Below are positions 36,714 through 45,390 of a stretch of 64,000 nucleotides of DNA, one piece after another. Source of the DNA: an uncultured Erysipelotrichaceae bacterium (GTDB lineage Bacteria > Bacillota_I > Bacilli_A > Erysipelotrichales > Erysipelotrichaceae); assembly GCA_934725085.1 (NCBI GenBank), contig CAKVAL010000001.1, positions 127,241-191,240 on the forward strand, read 5' to 3'. Positions within the stretch are counted from its first letter, which is position 1, and each line of letters starts with the position of its first letter. The notes below the pieces were generated by a model. The model made no database searches and was not told where the DNA came from. It saw only the letters and a list, made by a program, of their open reading frames with translations. The position numbers and the translations under genes are program-made.

Positions 36714-38138
36714 TTAGAATTGGAAATAAATAAAGTTAACTTCACCTACATAATGTAGTAATAGAATCATCAATAATAAGATGAAATAAGCTAAGTATCT
36801 AATTGCCTTTGGCTTATTGTTTAAGATGGTTAGGGCATCGTATTTAACATTTATATAATCGATGATAAATAGTGGAATTAGATAAATTGCTAACATCGTC
36901 AATAGATATGGGGCTTTTACACCAAAGCTATATAAACCAGAGACGATATATGATCTAGGGCTAGTGATACCATCAAAGATATGTTTAAAGATATATAGAG
37001 CATCGTGTAGATTAGAAGCTCTAAAGAATACCCAAGTAATTGACATTAAGATAAAGATTAAGATGACTCTAATAAACCATGTAAAAGAATAGGTTTTAGT
37101 GTTCTTCTTAATATGAAATATATCTTCAAGGATTTGTAATAAACCATGAATACCACCCCAAATCACGAAGGTAATATTGGCGCCATGCCATAAGCCACTT
37201 ACTAAAAATGTAGCGAGTAAATTAAAGTAATGTCTAAGTTTACTACAACGATTACCACCTAGTGGAATATAAACATAGTCTTTAAACCATGATGATAAGG
37301 AGATGTGCCATCTAGACCAAAATTCTTTAATAGTTGTAGAGAAATATGGTGTCTTGAAGTTGTCCATCAAATCGATGTTTAATAGTTTGGCAGAGCCTTT
37401 GGCGATATCGGAATAGCCTGAGAAGTCACAATAGATTTGAATTGTGAAAAAGAAGGCTGCTAATACTAGGGCAAAGCCTTGGTAATAAGATAAATCGTTA
37501 TAAACCATATCAACATAATAGGCTAAATTATCCGCAACAACTATTTTCTTAAAGAAACCAACAGCCATTAACTTTAGACCATATACAGCCTTATTGTAGT
37601 CGAATTCTTTTTCTTTTCTAAGTTGTGGTAATAGATTATCAGGTCGTTCAATTGGTCCGGCAACAAGTTGTGGAAAGAAGGATACAAATGTTGCGTAGTA
37701 ACCGAAATGCTTTTCGGCTTTGATATTACCCCTATAGACATCTATACAGTAACTTAATGTTTGGAAGGTATAGAAGGAGATACCTACTGGTAATAATAAA
37801 TTTAATGAAATGCTATGCAGTTTATTGCCTAGTAGGTAGTTAATTGATTCAAAGAAGAAGTTGAAATATTTGAACACAAAAAGAATCCCTAAACAAACAA
37901 GTAGGGTAAGTGTTAATATTAGTTTCTTGTGTTCTCTATTCTTTTCGATTAAGATTGCACATAAATAGGAAGTGAAAGTAGTGATAAAAATTAGAAACAC
38001 ATACTTGGCGTTCCATGACATATAGAAATAATATGAGGCAATCAATAATAATATCCAACGGTATTTGTTTGGTAGTAGCCAATAGATGACAAATACCAAG
38101 GGTAAGAATATGGCGTAGCTTAGGGAATTAAATAACAT
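36714..38138 (-). CDS. MBOAT family O-acyltransferase (AlgI/PatA type), module B
   Basis: 474 residues with about ten membrane segments. LLLPVGISFYTFQTLSYCID at about 114-133, FFPQLVAGPIERP at 154-166, PYFSTTIKEFWSRWHIS at 264-280 and LVSGLWHGANITF with His318 form the complete AlgI signature. It should carry acetyl groups across the membrane for the SGNH-like protein encoded next. It is more canonical than the 24331 MBOAT, so the two modules are probably not recent duplicates and may act on different positions or polymers. Its start overlaps the stop of the lipid kinase gene (TAATG). Confidence 0.9.
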   Translation of the reverse strand: MLFNSLSYAIFLPLVFVIYWLLPNKYRWILLLIASYYFYMSWNAKYVFLIFITTFTSYLCAILIEKNREHKKLILTLTLLVCLGILFVFKYFNFFFESINYLLGNKLHSISLNLLLPVGISFYTFQTLSYCIDVYRGNIKAEKHFGYYATFVSFFPQLVAGPIERPDNLLPQLRKEKEFDYNKAVYGLKLMAVGFFKKIVVADNLAYYVDMVYNDLSYYQGFALVLAAFFFTIQIYCDFSGYSDIAKGSAKLLNIDLMDNFKTPYFSTTIKEFWSRWHISLSSWFKDYVYIPLGGNRCSKLRHYFNLLATFLVSGLWHGANITFVIWGGIHGLLQILEDIFHIKKNTKTYSFTWFIRVILIFILMSITWVFFRASNLHDALYIFKHIFDGITSPRSYIVSGLYSFGVKAPYLLTMLAIYLIPLFIIDYINVKYDALTILNNKPKAIRYLAYFILLLMILLLHYVGEVNFIYFQF

Positions 38139-39022
38139 TACTTACAAATCATCCTTATAGCTTTATGTATATTATCAATTGTTACATCAGTTGGACTATC
38201 TCCATATTCACCATCTAAAGTCCATGGGATAGCTTCCTCAGTTTTAAAGGTAATGTGGTTTGTCTTAAATGAATAGATTAAGTCTGATTCATCAGTATTC
38301 TTTAATAAATAAGAAGTAATGTCATTTAAGTCTAAGATATCTTTTGGTTCTTTAATTAATAAGACTTCAAATTGGCCGTCATCTAATTTGACGGTTTTTT
38401 TGTCCATCTTATATAGACCACCAACATAATAAGTATTAGTTACCATGCCATAGATAAAGTTTTCTTTGGTATGAAGTTGGTCACAATCCACATCAACACT
38501 ATAGGCTTTAATAGATGATAAAGACTTAATACCTTCGATTACATAGGCTGCATGTCCGATGATATTTTTAATATCTTGTGGTGTTGCATAAGAAACGCTT
38601 GTAAAAGCTCCAATGGCTGCAACAGAGACAAAATACTTATCATTATATTTGCCCATGTCTACATCTTTATAATTACCATAAGGAATAAGTTCAGCAGCTT
38701 TAGCCATATCACGAGGAATCTTTAGTGAATGAGCGAAGTCGTTGGTACTGCCTGATGGAATATAACCAAGTGGCGGTATTTCATTAGGATTATTTAATAA
38801 ACCATTGACTACTTCATTAAGGGTACCATCTCCTCCTGAACAAATTATTAAATCAAAAAGATGACCTTTATTTTTAACATATTCACTAGCCTCATCTCTT
38901 CTAGTAGTTGGGACAACAGTTAGTTCATATTTTGCGTTGGCAAAGACGTTTAGAATATCGTATAGACGATTTTTAATTTGAGTTTTCCCTGAAAAAGGGT
39001 TATATACAAATAATACTTTCAT
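38138..39022 (-). CDS. YegS/DgkB-type diacylglycerol or lipid kinase
   Basis: 294 residues. KVLFVYNPFSGKT opens the protein, then CSGGDGTLNEVVNGLL supplies the ATP-binding GGDGT signature and PSGSTNDFAHSL the second nucleotide block. The C-terminal half is a beta sandwich ending in WTLDGEY, as in the DAGK catalytic family. In Gram-positive cells DgkB recycles diacylglycerol released when lipoteichoic acid is built from phosphatidylglycerol. Its co-transcription with an MBOAT pair hints at a glycerophosphate-containing polymer or its lipid anchor, which is inference. Confidence 0.88.
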   Translation of the reverse strand: MKVLFVYNPFSGKTQIKNRLYDILNVFANAKYELTVVPTTRRDEASEYVKNKGHLFDLIICSGGDGTLNEVVNGLLNNPNEIPPLGYIPSGSTNDFAHSLKIPRDMAKAAELIPYGNYKDVDMGKYNDKYFVSVAAIGAFTSVSYATPQDIKNIIGHAAYVIEGIKSLSSIKAYSVDVDCDQLHTKENFIYGMVTNTYYVGGLYKMDKKTVKLDDGQFEVLLIKEPKDILDLNDITSYLLKNTDESDLIYSFKTNHITFKTEEAIPWTLDGEYGDSPTDVTIDNIHKAIRMICK

Positions 39023-39030
39023 ACTTAAAT

Positions 39031-39036
39031 ATTATA
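39031..39036 (-). promoter_or_regulatory. -10 box, leaderless candidate for the lipid kinase operon
   Basis: On the minus strand TATAAT (39036-39031) lies eight bases before the ATG at 39022. The gap ATTTAAGT has no ribosome site. The box follows the terminator of rmlB, consistent with a new transcription unit starting here. Confidence 0.55.
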
Positions 39037-39037
39037 T

Positions 39038-39060
39038 AAAAAATAGGCCATTAGGCCTAT
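39038..39060 (-). terminator. intrinsic terminator of rmlB
   Basis: Read on the minus strand: ATAGGCC, loop TAAT, GGCCTAT, then TTTTT. The seven-pair GC-containing stem and the T-run directly after it are a standard terminator three bases downstream of the rmlB stop. Confidence 0.85.
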
Positions 39061-39063
39061 AAT

Positions 39064-40095
39064 TTAGCTTCTTTCTGTATAGTTCTTTTCAATCCACTTT
39101 AGATATTCACCAGATGTACATTCCTTAGTCCATTTCTTGCCTTCATCTGACATATACCAGTCAATAGTTAAGATGATACCATCTTTAAACATGGTAGTTG
39201 GTGCCCAACCTAATTCATCCATGGCCTTTTGAGGATCGATGGCATATCTTTGATCATGGCCATGTCTATCAGCAACATAAGTGATTAAGCTTTCTGGTTT
39301 ATTTAGTTTATCTAAGATAATCTTAACGATTTCAATATTAGCCTTTTCATTATGGCCACCTAAGTTATATACTTCACCAACTCTACCTTTTTCAATAACA
39401 GCTAGAATACCATAACAGTGATCTTTTACATATAACCAGTCTCTTACGTTTAATCCTTGTCCATATACAGGAAGTGGTTTATCGTGTATTGCGTTGTTGA
39501 TCATTAAGGGAATTAATTTTTCAGGGAACTGATAAGGCCCATAGTTATTTGAACATCTAGATATTGTTACAGGTAGTCCATAGGTTCTATGGTATGCAAG
39601 AACTAACAAGTCAGCACTAGCCTTAGATGTTGAATATGGAGACGATGTATGGATTGGTGTATCTTCATGGAAGAACAAGTCAGGTCTATCTAATGGTAAG
39701 TCACCATATACTTCATCTGTTGATACTTGATGATATCTTTCAATTCCATATTCTCTACAAGCATCCATAAGTACAGCCGTACCCATGATATTGGTTTCAA
39801 GGAAAATACCAGGATTAGTGATAGATCTATCGACATGAGATTCAGCCGCAAAGTTTACAACGATATCAGGCTTTTCTGTTTCAAAGATCTTTTCAATAGC
39901 TTCTCTATCTCTAATATCTGTTTTATAAAACTTATAGTTAGGATTTCTTAATTCTTCTTCAATAGTAGATGGGTTAGCTGCATATGTGCATACATCGACA
40001 TTGATTACTTTATATTCAGGTCTTTCATCTAGTAATAGCTTACAGAAACAATTACCAATAAAGCCAGTACCACCAGTTACTAAGATTGTTTTCAT
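39064..40095 (-). CDS. rmlB: dTDP-glucose 4,6-dehydratase
   Basis: 343 residues. ILVTGGTGFIGNCFCKLLL is the NAD-binding glycine motif. HVDRSI, STDEVYGDL, SPYSTSKASADL (the Tyr-x3-Lys catalytic pair) and RCSNNYGPYQFPEKLIP are diagnostic of RmlB. It converts dTDP-glucose to dTDP-4-keto-6-deoxyglucose. It is transcribed away from the main cluster with its own terminator, 25 kb from rmlA. A normal AGGAGA ribosome site precedes the start. Confidence 0.95.
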   Translation of the reverse strand: MKTILVTGGTGFIGNCFCKLLLDERPEYKVINVDVCTYAANPSTIEEELRNPNYKFYKTDIRDREAIEKIFETEKPDIVVNFAAESHVDRSITNPGIFLETNIMGTAVLMDACREYGIERYHQVSTDEVYGDLPLDRPDLFFHEDTPIHTSSPYSTSKASADLLVLAYHRTYGLPVTISRCSNNYGPYQFPEKLIPLMINNAIHDKPLPVYGQGLNVRDWLYVKDHCYGILAVIEKGRVGEVYNLGGHNEKANIEIVKIILDKLNKPESLITYVADRHGHDQRYAIDPQKAMDELGWAPTTMFKDGIILTIDWYMSDEGKKWTKECTSGEYLKWIEKNYTERS

Positions 40096-40245
40096 TTGAG
40101 TTCTCCTATTTATTACTTCTCTATTTTAAGCGATTTATGGAAATGTTGAAAGTCTAGAATGGAAACTTGCTTTTTCGTGATTGGACATTAAGAAAGTCCT
40201 TTATCTATGCGGATTTTTAATAAATAACAAATATTAAATGAAAAT

Positions 40246-40275
40246 TTCATAAGAAATTGGCTTATGGCTTATAAT
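40246..40275 (+). promoter_or_regulatory. promoter TTCATA-18-TATAAT, leaderless candidate
   Basis: TATAAT at 40270-40275 with TTCATA at 40246-40251 (18-base spacer). An ATG at 40283 is seven bases after the box, the expected transcription start. A second in-frame ATG at 40277 lies only one base after the box and would be outside the transcript, so 40283 is preferred. The 180-base divergent intergene shows no other structure. Confidence 0.55.
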
Positions 40276-40282
40276 TATGAGG

Positions 40283-42001
40283 ATGAACAAGTTACCAAAT
40301 AAATTAGCTAAGCTAAGAAAACACTATAACTATTCTCAAGCACAGGTTGCTGAAGTTTTAGGCATCGATGCGGTAGACTATATGGCATTTGAAAATGGTG
40401 GTGCTGTATGTAACTTTGAACAATGTAAGAAACTGGCTTCTTTTTATCGCATTAATGTAATTGAATTGTTTTCTAATTCATCAAGTGTTGGCTTACATAA
40501 TGTCAAAGGACCAAGTGGCAAGGATGAATATTATTTCTTACCAGACAAAACAATTAGAGAAAAAGTTAATAAATTCCGTAAGGTTCATCCATTAAGATTT
40601 GGTGGCATCATCGTAGTTTTGTTTATTTTACTATGTATGGGCATCTATGCCCTAACATATAAAGAATATAAAGCACCAGAACTTATTAACACCAACTGTT
40701 TAAGTATGAGTGATAAGGATATTTATTATATTGATGGTACTGGTGATTTGTACCAAACTAATAAAACAGATATAGAAAATATAATTTACACTGCTGATCA
40801 AGATTTATTAAAGGTAGTTAATGGTAAAGACTTTGTCGCAACACTTAAAAAAGATGGAACGGTTGATTGTATAGGTTTTAGTGAAGAAGATACAAAAAAA
40901 GTAAATAAATGGAATCGCATTATTGATATAGCCGCAGGCGATAAACACCTTGTTGCCCTAAGTGATAACGGAAGAGTATACGCTATTGGTGATAATGAAT
41001 ATGGACAATGTGATGTTTCTGAATATAAGAATGTAATAAAGATTTATGGTTCTAAATACGCAACCATCATTCAAACAAGTGATGGTAAATTAATGAGTTG
41101 TGGCAAAATTCTAGGATCTAGCCAACTAAAAAACATTAAAAACCCAATGGATATTTCCTCTAGTGATAACTATCTAATGGTTCTAAAAGAAGATAAAACA
41201 GTAGAAACAATTTCTAATGAAGGCAATATCTTTGAAACTAATAAATGGCGCAATATTATCGACATCGCTTGTGGTAATGACTTCTTGGCGGGGCTAAGAA
41301 GTGATGGTGTATTAGTGGTAAAAAGTGATGATACAAACTTTGTATCTAACGCAACTTCATGGAAAAACATCAAAGCGATAGCTGCATGTGATGATTATCT
41401 TATTGCCTATGATGGCAATAAGATCTATGGCACTGGCGTGAATGTGAATTTTGAATTTGAACAAAATTACTTTAAGGGAAGCGCACTAAGTGTTGTAAAG
41501 AATGTAAAGATAAGTATAGGTAATAACATCGAAGTATCCTTTGATAGTGTAGAGAATGCTTCTGGATATGAGGTATCTATGTTAAGTGAAGATGGTACTT
41601 TAATCAATAAGTATCGTGTTACATCTAATGCGACTATTAATTTCTCTAAGGAGAACTTACATAGTGAGGCTACATACAATATCCAAATAACAACATTGGG
41701 TGATGGCAAGAATTATTTAGATTCAGAAAAGTTAACAGTACCTTTTACTTATCAAACAGGTGAGAGTGAGGATGATTTTGTTGACTTAGAATTTGATTAT
41801 AAGAAGATGAGCCCAAGTGAACTAGAAGAGTATTTAAAGTCAGTGGGTGTTGGTAATATTACACCAATCGAAATTGAATGTAGTGATAGTGAAAGTATGA
41901 TAACAGCTGTTAATGGTGTTTCTAGTGGTCAACGTTATTCGAGAAGCGAATTACAGGGTGCTACTGTAAGTTATAATTATTGTAAGGTTGGTACAAGATG
42001 A
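40283..42001 (+). CDS. membrane-anchored HTH protein with extracellular RCC1-like repeats and PASTA-like end
   Basis: 572 residues from the ATG at 40283. Residues 5-62 are an XRE-type HTH (LRKHYNYSQAQVAEVLGI). After a basic linker there is one membrane segment (107-125). Outside, residues 150-375 hold repeated units with the RCC1 pattern (IIDIAAGDKHLVALSDNGRV, DIACGNDFLAGLRSDG, AIAACDDYLIAYDG), so a beta-propeller. A fibronectin-III-like unit (about 385-480) and a PASTA-like unit (about 495-568) follow. The plan is a cytoplasmic DNA-binding domain coupled to an extracellular sensor. Similar HTH-TM architectures exist (RodZ, bacitracin-type sensors), but I do not know this combination. Ligand and target unknown. 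Confidence 0.8.
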   Translation: MNKLPNKLAKLRKHYNYSQAQVAEVLGIDAVDYMAFENGGAVCNFEQCKKLASFYRINVIELFSNSSSVGLHNVKGPSGKDEYYFLPDKTIREKVNKFRKVHPLRFGGIIVVLFILLCMGIYALTYKEYKAPELINTNCLSMSDKDIYYIDGTGDLYQTNKTDIENIIYTADQDLLKVVNGKDFVATLKKDGTVDCIGFSEEDTKKVNKWNRIIDIAAGDKHLVALSDNGRVYAIGDNEYGQCDVSEYKNVIKIYGSKYATIIQTSDGKLMSCGKILGSSQLKNIKNPMDISSSDNYLMVLKEDKTVETISNEGNIFETNKWRNIIDIACGNDFLAGLRSDGVLVVKSDDTNFVSNATSWKNIKAIAACDDYLIAYDGNKIYGTGVNVNFEFEQNYFKGSALSVVKNVKISIGNNIEVSFDSVENASGYEVSMLSEDGTLINKYRVTSNATINFSKENLHSEATYNIQITTLGDGKNYLDSEKLTVPFTYQTGESEDDFVDLEFDYKKMSPSELEEYLKSVGVGNITPIEIECSDSESMITAVNGVSSGQRYSRSELQGATVSYNYCKVGTR

Positions 42002-42189
42002 ATAAGATACTTTGGACAATTAAGGGAAAAGAAGAAAAAGTAAGTGACGAAGAGCTTATTGAGATGATAAAGAGTGGTAAACTTACTAAGGATGATTTGA
42101 TTAAGAATCGTGATTTGAAGAGGTTTGTGTCAATTGGTGATTCGATATATGGGTTTTATTTAAAAGGAGAGACAAATGAAAATTTATAA
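41998..42189 (+). CDS. small GYF_2-like protein
   Basis: 63 residues, start overlapping the upstream TGA (ATGA). ILWTIKGKEEKVSDEELIEM, then IKSGKLTKDDLIKN and a C-terminal IYGFYLKG recall the GYF_2 domain (aromatic residue, S..EL...I.SGK....DLI). Such domains bind proline-rich or membrane partners. Coupling to the membrane HTH protein suggests they act together. The stop lies inside the cysS start region (14-base overlap), so the short frame is in a translated operon. A chance frame is possible but unlikely given its position and domain fit. Confidence 0.65.
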   Translation: MNKILWTIKGKEEKVSDEELIEMIKSGKLTKDDLIKNRDLKRFVSIGDSIYGFYLKGETNENL

Positions 42190-43504
42190 TACTAAGTCAT
42201 TAAAAAAAGAAGAATTTAAGCCTATTACCGAGGGCGAGGTTAAGATGTATGTATGTGGTCCTACCGTATATGATAATGTTCATATTGGTAATGTAAGACC
42301 AGTTGTTGTGTTTGATACTTTAAGAAGAACTTTTGAAGAGTTGGGTTATAAGGTAAAGTATGTATCTAACTATACAGATGTTGATGATAAGATTATCAGA
42401 AGAAGCAAGGAATTAGGCATTTCTGAAAAGGAATTAACTGATGAGATGATTGCTGCTTATAACGATATTAGACATAAGTTAAATGCAGCGGATTTATATA
42501 AGACACCAAGAGTTACTGAGACAATGGATGAGATCATTTCTTTTATCGATGGTTTGGTAGACAAGGGTGCTGCTTATGAAAAAGATGGTGATGTATATTT
42601 TAGAACTAGTTCTGTAGCTGATTATGGAAGTCTATCTAATCAAAACTTAGATGATTTACAAGTTGGTGCTCGTATTGAAGAGAATGATTTAAAGGAATCT
42701 CCACTTGATTTTGCCCTTTGGAAGAAAACAGAAGATGGCATTAAGTGGCCTACTAGATATTCAATTGGTAGACCTGGTTGGCATACAGAATGTGTTGTGA
42801 TGATTAATAAGGAACTTGGTTCTTTGATTGATATTCATGGTGGCGGCAAGGACTTAAAGTTCCCTCATCATGAGAATGAGAGAGCACAATCTATGGCTAT
42901 TAATGAATCTGAATTAGCTAATTATTGGGTACATTCAGGTATGATTGATATTAATGGTGTTAAGATGTCTAAGTCACTTGGTAATTTCATTACTGCTAAG
43001 GATATCTTGAGTAAGGTTGATCCAATGGTTCTAAGATGGTTCTTATTAGCTACTCAATATCGTGATGATGTGAATGTTTCTGATGAGATTATCGAGTCTA
43101 GTAAGGCTGAGTTGACTAAGATTATTACAGCTTATAAACAAGCTTGCGTTAAGTTAGAAGTTAATGATATTAAGGTTGATGGTGTTGATGAGGATACTTA
43201 TAAGCGTTTCATGGATGCGATGGCTGATGATTTGAATACTCCTAATGCGTATGCAGTAATCTTTGAGATTGTTAAGAGTATTAATCAATTGGTAAGAGTT
43301 AAGGAAATTAATTTTGAAGCTTTAGGTAAAGAAGTTAATACCCTTGTTAGATGCATGAATGTGTTGGGTATTGTCTTACCTGATATGACAATGTCTCTAG
43401 ATGATAAGAAGATGTATCAAGAGTGGATGGAAGCTAAGTCTATTAAGGATTTCAAGAAGGCTGATGAGTTAAGAACACAGTTATCACAAAAGGGAATTCT
43501 TTAA
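42176..43504 (+). CDS. cysS: cysteinyl-tRNA synthetase
   Basis: 442 residues. The class I HIGH motif appears as HIGN at 36-39 and the KMSKS motif is exact at 263-267. CGPTVYDNVHIGN and GRPGWHTECVVM (zinc-binding Cys and His) are typical of CysRS. It charges tRNA-Cys in the cytoplasm. AAAGGAG at 42162-42168 precedes the ATG. The mrnC start overlaps the stop by one base, a gene order widespread in Bacillota. Confidence 0.97.
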   Translation: MKIYNTKSLKKEEFKPITEGEVKMYVCGPTVYDNVHIGNVRPVVVFDTLRRTFEELGYKVKYVSNYTDVDDKIIRRSKELGISEKELTDEMIAAYNDIRHKLNAADLYKTPRVTETMDEIISFIDGLVDKGAAYEKDGDVYFRTSSVADYGSLSNQNLDDLQVGARIEENDLKESPLDFALWKKTEDGIKWPTRYSIGRPGWHTECVVMINKELGSLIDIHGGGKDLKFPHHENERAQSMAINESELANYWVHSGMIDINGVKMSKSLGNFITAKDILSKVDPMVLRWFLLATQYRDDVNVSDEIIESSKAELTKIITAYKQACVKLEVNDIKVDGVDEDTYKRFMDAMADDLNTPNAYAVIFEIVKSINQLVRVKEINFEALGKEVNTLVRCMNVLGIVLPDMTMSLDDKKMYQEWMEAKSIKDFKKADELRTQLSQKGIL

Positions 43505-43887
43505 TGGATATCAAAGAAGTTAGTTCTAACTCCTTGAGTTTCATTGGTGATGCGGTTTATACCTTAAGGGTAAGAGAACATTTTGTGACTAATAGGTATC
43601 AATCTTCAAAGGATTTGCAGAAGAAGTGTAATTCTTTGAATTGTGCTAAGGGTCAAATGAAGGCTTTTGAGTATTTGAAGAATCATGATTTCTTTAATGA
43701 GAATGAGTTGGATGCCTATAAAAGGGGCCGTAATCATATTACTCATATTCCTAAGAATGGTGATTTAATTTCTTATCAGTGTGCCAGTGGTATTGAAGCT
43801 ATTGTTGGATATTTGTATCTTACAGATAAAGATAGATTAGATTTAATGTTTGAGACTATCTTTTCTAATATTGATGAGATTTACTAA
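43504..43887 (+). CDS. mrnC: Mini-ribonuclease 3
   Basis: 127 residues, the normal size for MrnC. LSFIGDAVYTLRVREHFV with Asp16 is the RNase III signature and YKRGRNHITHIPKN follows. There is no double-stranded RNA-binding domain, which distinguishes it from Rnc. It matures 23S rRNA in the cytoplasm. Coupled to cysS by a TAATG overlap and followed by a strong bidirectional terminator. Confidence 0.93.
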   Translation: MDIKEVSSNSLSFIGDAVYTLRVREHFVTNRYQSSKDLQKKCNSLNCAKGQMKAFEYLKNHDFFNENELDAYKRGRNHITHIPKNGDLISYQCASGIEAIVGYLYLTDKDRLDLMFETIFSNIDEIY

Positions 43888-43898
43888 TGTGTAATATA

Positions 43899-43928
43899 AA
43901 ATTCGTAGCTTATAGCTACGAATTTTTA
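43899..43928. terminator. bidirectional intrinsic terminator
   Basis: AAATTCGTAGC (43899-43909), loop TTATA, GCTACGAATTT (43915-43925), then TT on the plus strand. Read from the other side it is also followed by a T-rich stretch. It ends cysS-mrnC and, on the minus strand, the ATPase gene whose stop begins at 43928. Confidence 0.88.
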
Positions 43929-45263
43929 TAGAAAAGGCACCATGTATATCGGGATATAATGTATACCATTTTCATATTTATAGTCTTTGGTATGAATTAC
44001 ATATTTTTCTTTTATACGTTTCTTGAATTTTTCTCCAAAAATATCTAAAGATTTATGGGTCCTATAATTGCCAGACTTAACTTCTATTGGACAAATTTTG
44101 TTGCCACTAGAAATTAAAAAATCAATTTCATATAGATGATTAGAGTTCTCATTTTCCATTGTGTGGTAAAACAAATTATGTCCCTTAGCAACCAACATTT
44201 GAGCAACTGCATTTTCATAAACATAGCCTAGGTTTGCCTCTAATTTATCTAATAATAGCTTGTTGTATATGTCATTTTCGGTATATTTTTTATCTTTAAA
44301 CGCAAGAGTGATAAAAAGCCCAACATCAGATAGGAAAAGTTTATAATGTTCAGTATCTTTTTCCAGTGAAAGTCCATCGTTAGGATCGTTAGAACGATAA
44401 GAAATATTTACTGTAAAAGAACTTAGCATATCTGGTATTATCTCTCTTACTTGTGTTGAACGTACTCCTTCTCTTGCACTAGATAAAATATAACGAGAAG
44501 CGTTTTTATATAGATTGGAAGGAATCGCATCATAAATATCACCTGCAAGGCCGGTACCATCTATTTTGATAAAATCTTCTTCATACAAATCAATAATCTC
44601 TCTTTTTGTTTCATCTACCAGTTGAAGATTGTTCTTTTCTAAGTAGGTTTCGATTGCTTGTGGCATTCCGCCTATCAACATATACAATCTAAATATTTTC
44701 ATTATGTTTCTATGTAAGGCATTTCCGGCCGGCTTTTTATTTTCTATAAGCATCTTTATAGTATTAGCTGTTACATTGTCATTTACAGCCCATAAAAACT
44801 CTTCAAAATCCATAGGATACATTGAAATTTTATGTTCTTCACTTGGAATTAAAATATCCTTAGTATTTTTTCTAATAGATAATAGTGATCCGGTTTCAAT
44901 ATACTTATATCTTCCATCAGCTACTAAGTATTTAATTGCTTGTCTTGCTTTGGGGAGAAGTTGCACTTCATCAAAGATTATGACTGATTCGTTTTTGTAT
45001 AACGTTTTATTAGTGAATTGTTGTAATTGTAAAAAGAAAAAATCAAGATTGTACATGTCATCAAATAGGCCGATAATTTCTTTTGTTGTATGAGCGAAAT
45101 CGATCATAATATATGATTTAAACTCATTTTTCGCAAATTCCTCTGCAATTGTAGATTTCCCAACTCGTCTAGCACCTTTAATTAAAAGTGCATATTTATC
45201 ACTTCTGTTTTCTTTCCATTCAAGCATTTCATTGTATATTTTTCTTTTAAATGGCTTTAACAT
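43926..45263 (-). CDS. AAA ATPase with DUF4143 domain
   Basis: 445 residues. IKGARRVGKSTIAEEFA near residues 28-44 is the Walker A block of the AAA_14 group, VIIFDEVQLLPKARQAI the Walker B, and YIETGSLLSIRKN the sensor region. The C-terminal half (EIDFLISSGNKICPIEVKSG) is the DUF4143 part, which resembles a PD-(D/E)xK nuclease core: Asp, then Glu-x-Lys. These proteins are common multi-copy genes of unclear role in anaerobes. A GAGGGAGAA ribosome site precedes the start. Divergent from an AbiE-like operon, and the shared region carries three phased 16-bp repeats. Confidence 0.9.
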   Translation of the reverse strand: MLKPFKRKIYNEMLEWKENRSDKYALLIKGARRVGKSTIAEEFAKNEFKSYIMIDFAHTTKEIIGLFDDMYNLDFFFLQLQQFTNKTLYKNESVIIFDEVQLLPKARQAIKYLVADGRYKYIETGSLLSIRKNTKDILIPSEEHKISMYPMDFEEFLWAVNDNVTANTIKMLIENKKPAGNALHRNIMKIFRLYMLIGGMPQAIETYLEKNNLQLVDETKREIIDLYEEDFIKIDGTGLAGDIYDAIPSNLYKNASRYILSSAREGVRSTQVREIIPDMLSSFTVNISYRSNDPNDGLSLEKDTEHYKLFLSDVGLFITLAFKDKKYTENDIYNKLLLDKLEANLGYVYENAVAQMLVAKGHNLFYHTMENENSNHLYEIDFLISSGNKICPIEVKSGNYRTHKSLDIFGEKFKKRIKEKYVIHTKDYKYENGIHYIPIYMVPFL

Positions 45264-45288
45264 GGTTGTTTCTCCCTCTTATAAGTAC

Positions 45289-45294
45289 ATTATA
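45289..45294 (-). promoter_or_regulatory. -10 box of the ATPase gene, flush against the repeat array
   Basis: On the minus strand TATAAT (45294-45289) directly follows the first 16-bp repeat (45295-45310). The other two repeats reach to about position -90. Protein binding to the repeats would cover the polymerase site, so they are likely operators for this promoter. Confidence 0.5.
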
Positions 45295-45376
45295 ACGCAA
45301 ATCCCCATTCGCAAAACACTTAAACATACGCAAATCCCCATTCATTTTATGTCAGAACATACGCAAATCCCCATTC
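45295..45376. repeat. three 16-bp direct repeats with exact 33-bp period
   Basis: ACGCAAATCCCCATTC occurs at 45295-45310, 45328-45343 and 45361-45376, all identical. The spacers are both 17 bases and differ in sequence. The period of 33 is about three helical turns, so all copies face the same side of the DNA. Repeat and spacer are too short for CRISPR. Best reading: an operator or iteron-like array for a protein that binds cooperatively. Confidence 0.9.
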
Positions 45377-45390
45377 GATAGCATAAAAAC

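Noticed and set aside
40277..40282. ATG at 40277 as start of the HTH-RCC1 gene
   Set aside because: It lies one base after the -10 box, so it would not be in the transcript if that promoter is used; the next ATG at 40283 fits.
45295..45376. Three equal repeats with equal spacers, CRISPR-like
   Set aside because: Repeat of 16 bases and spacers of 17 bases are too short, only three copies exist and no cas genes are near. An operator array fits better.
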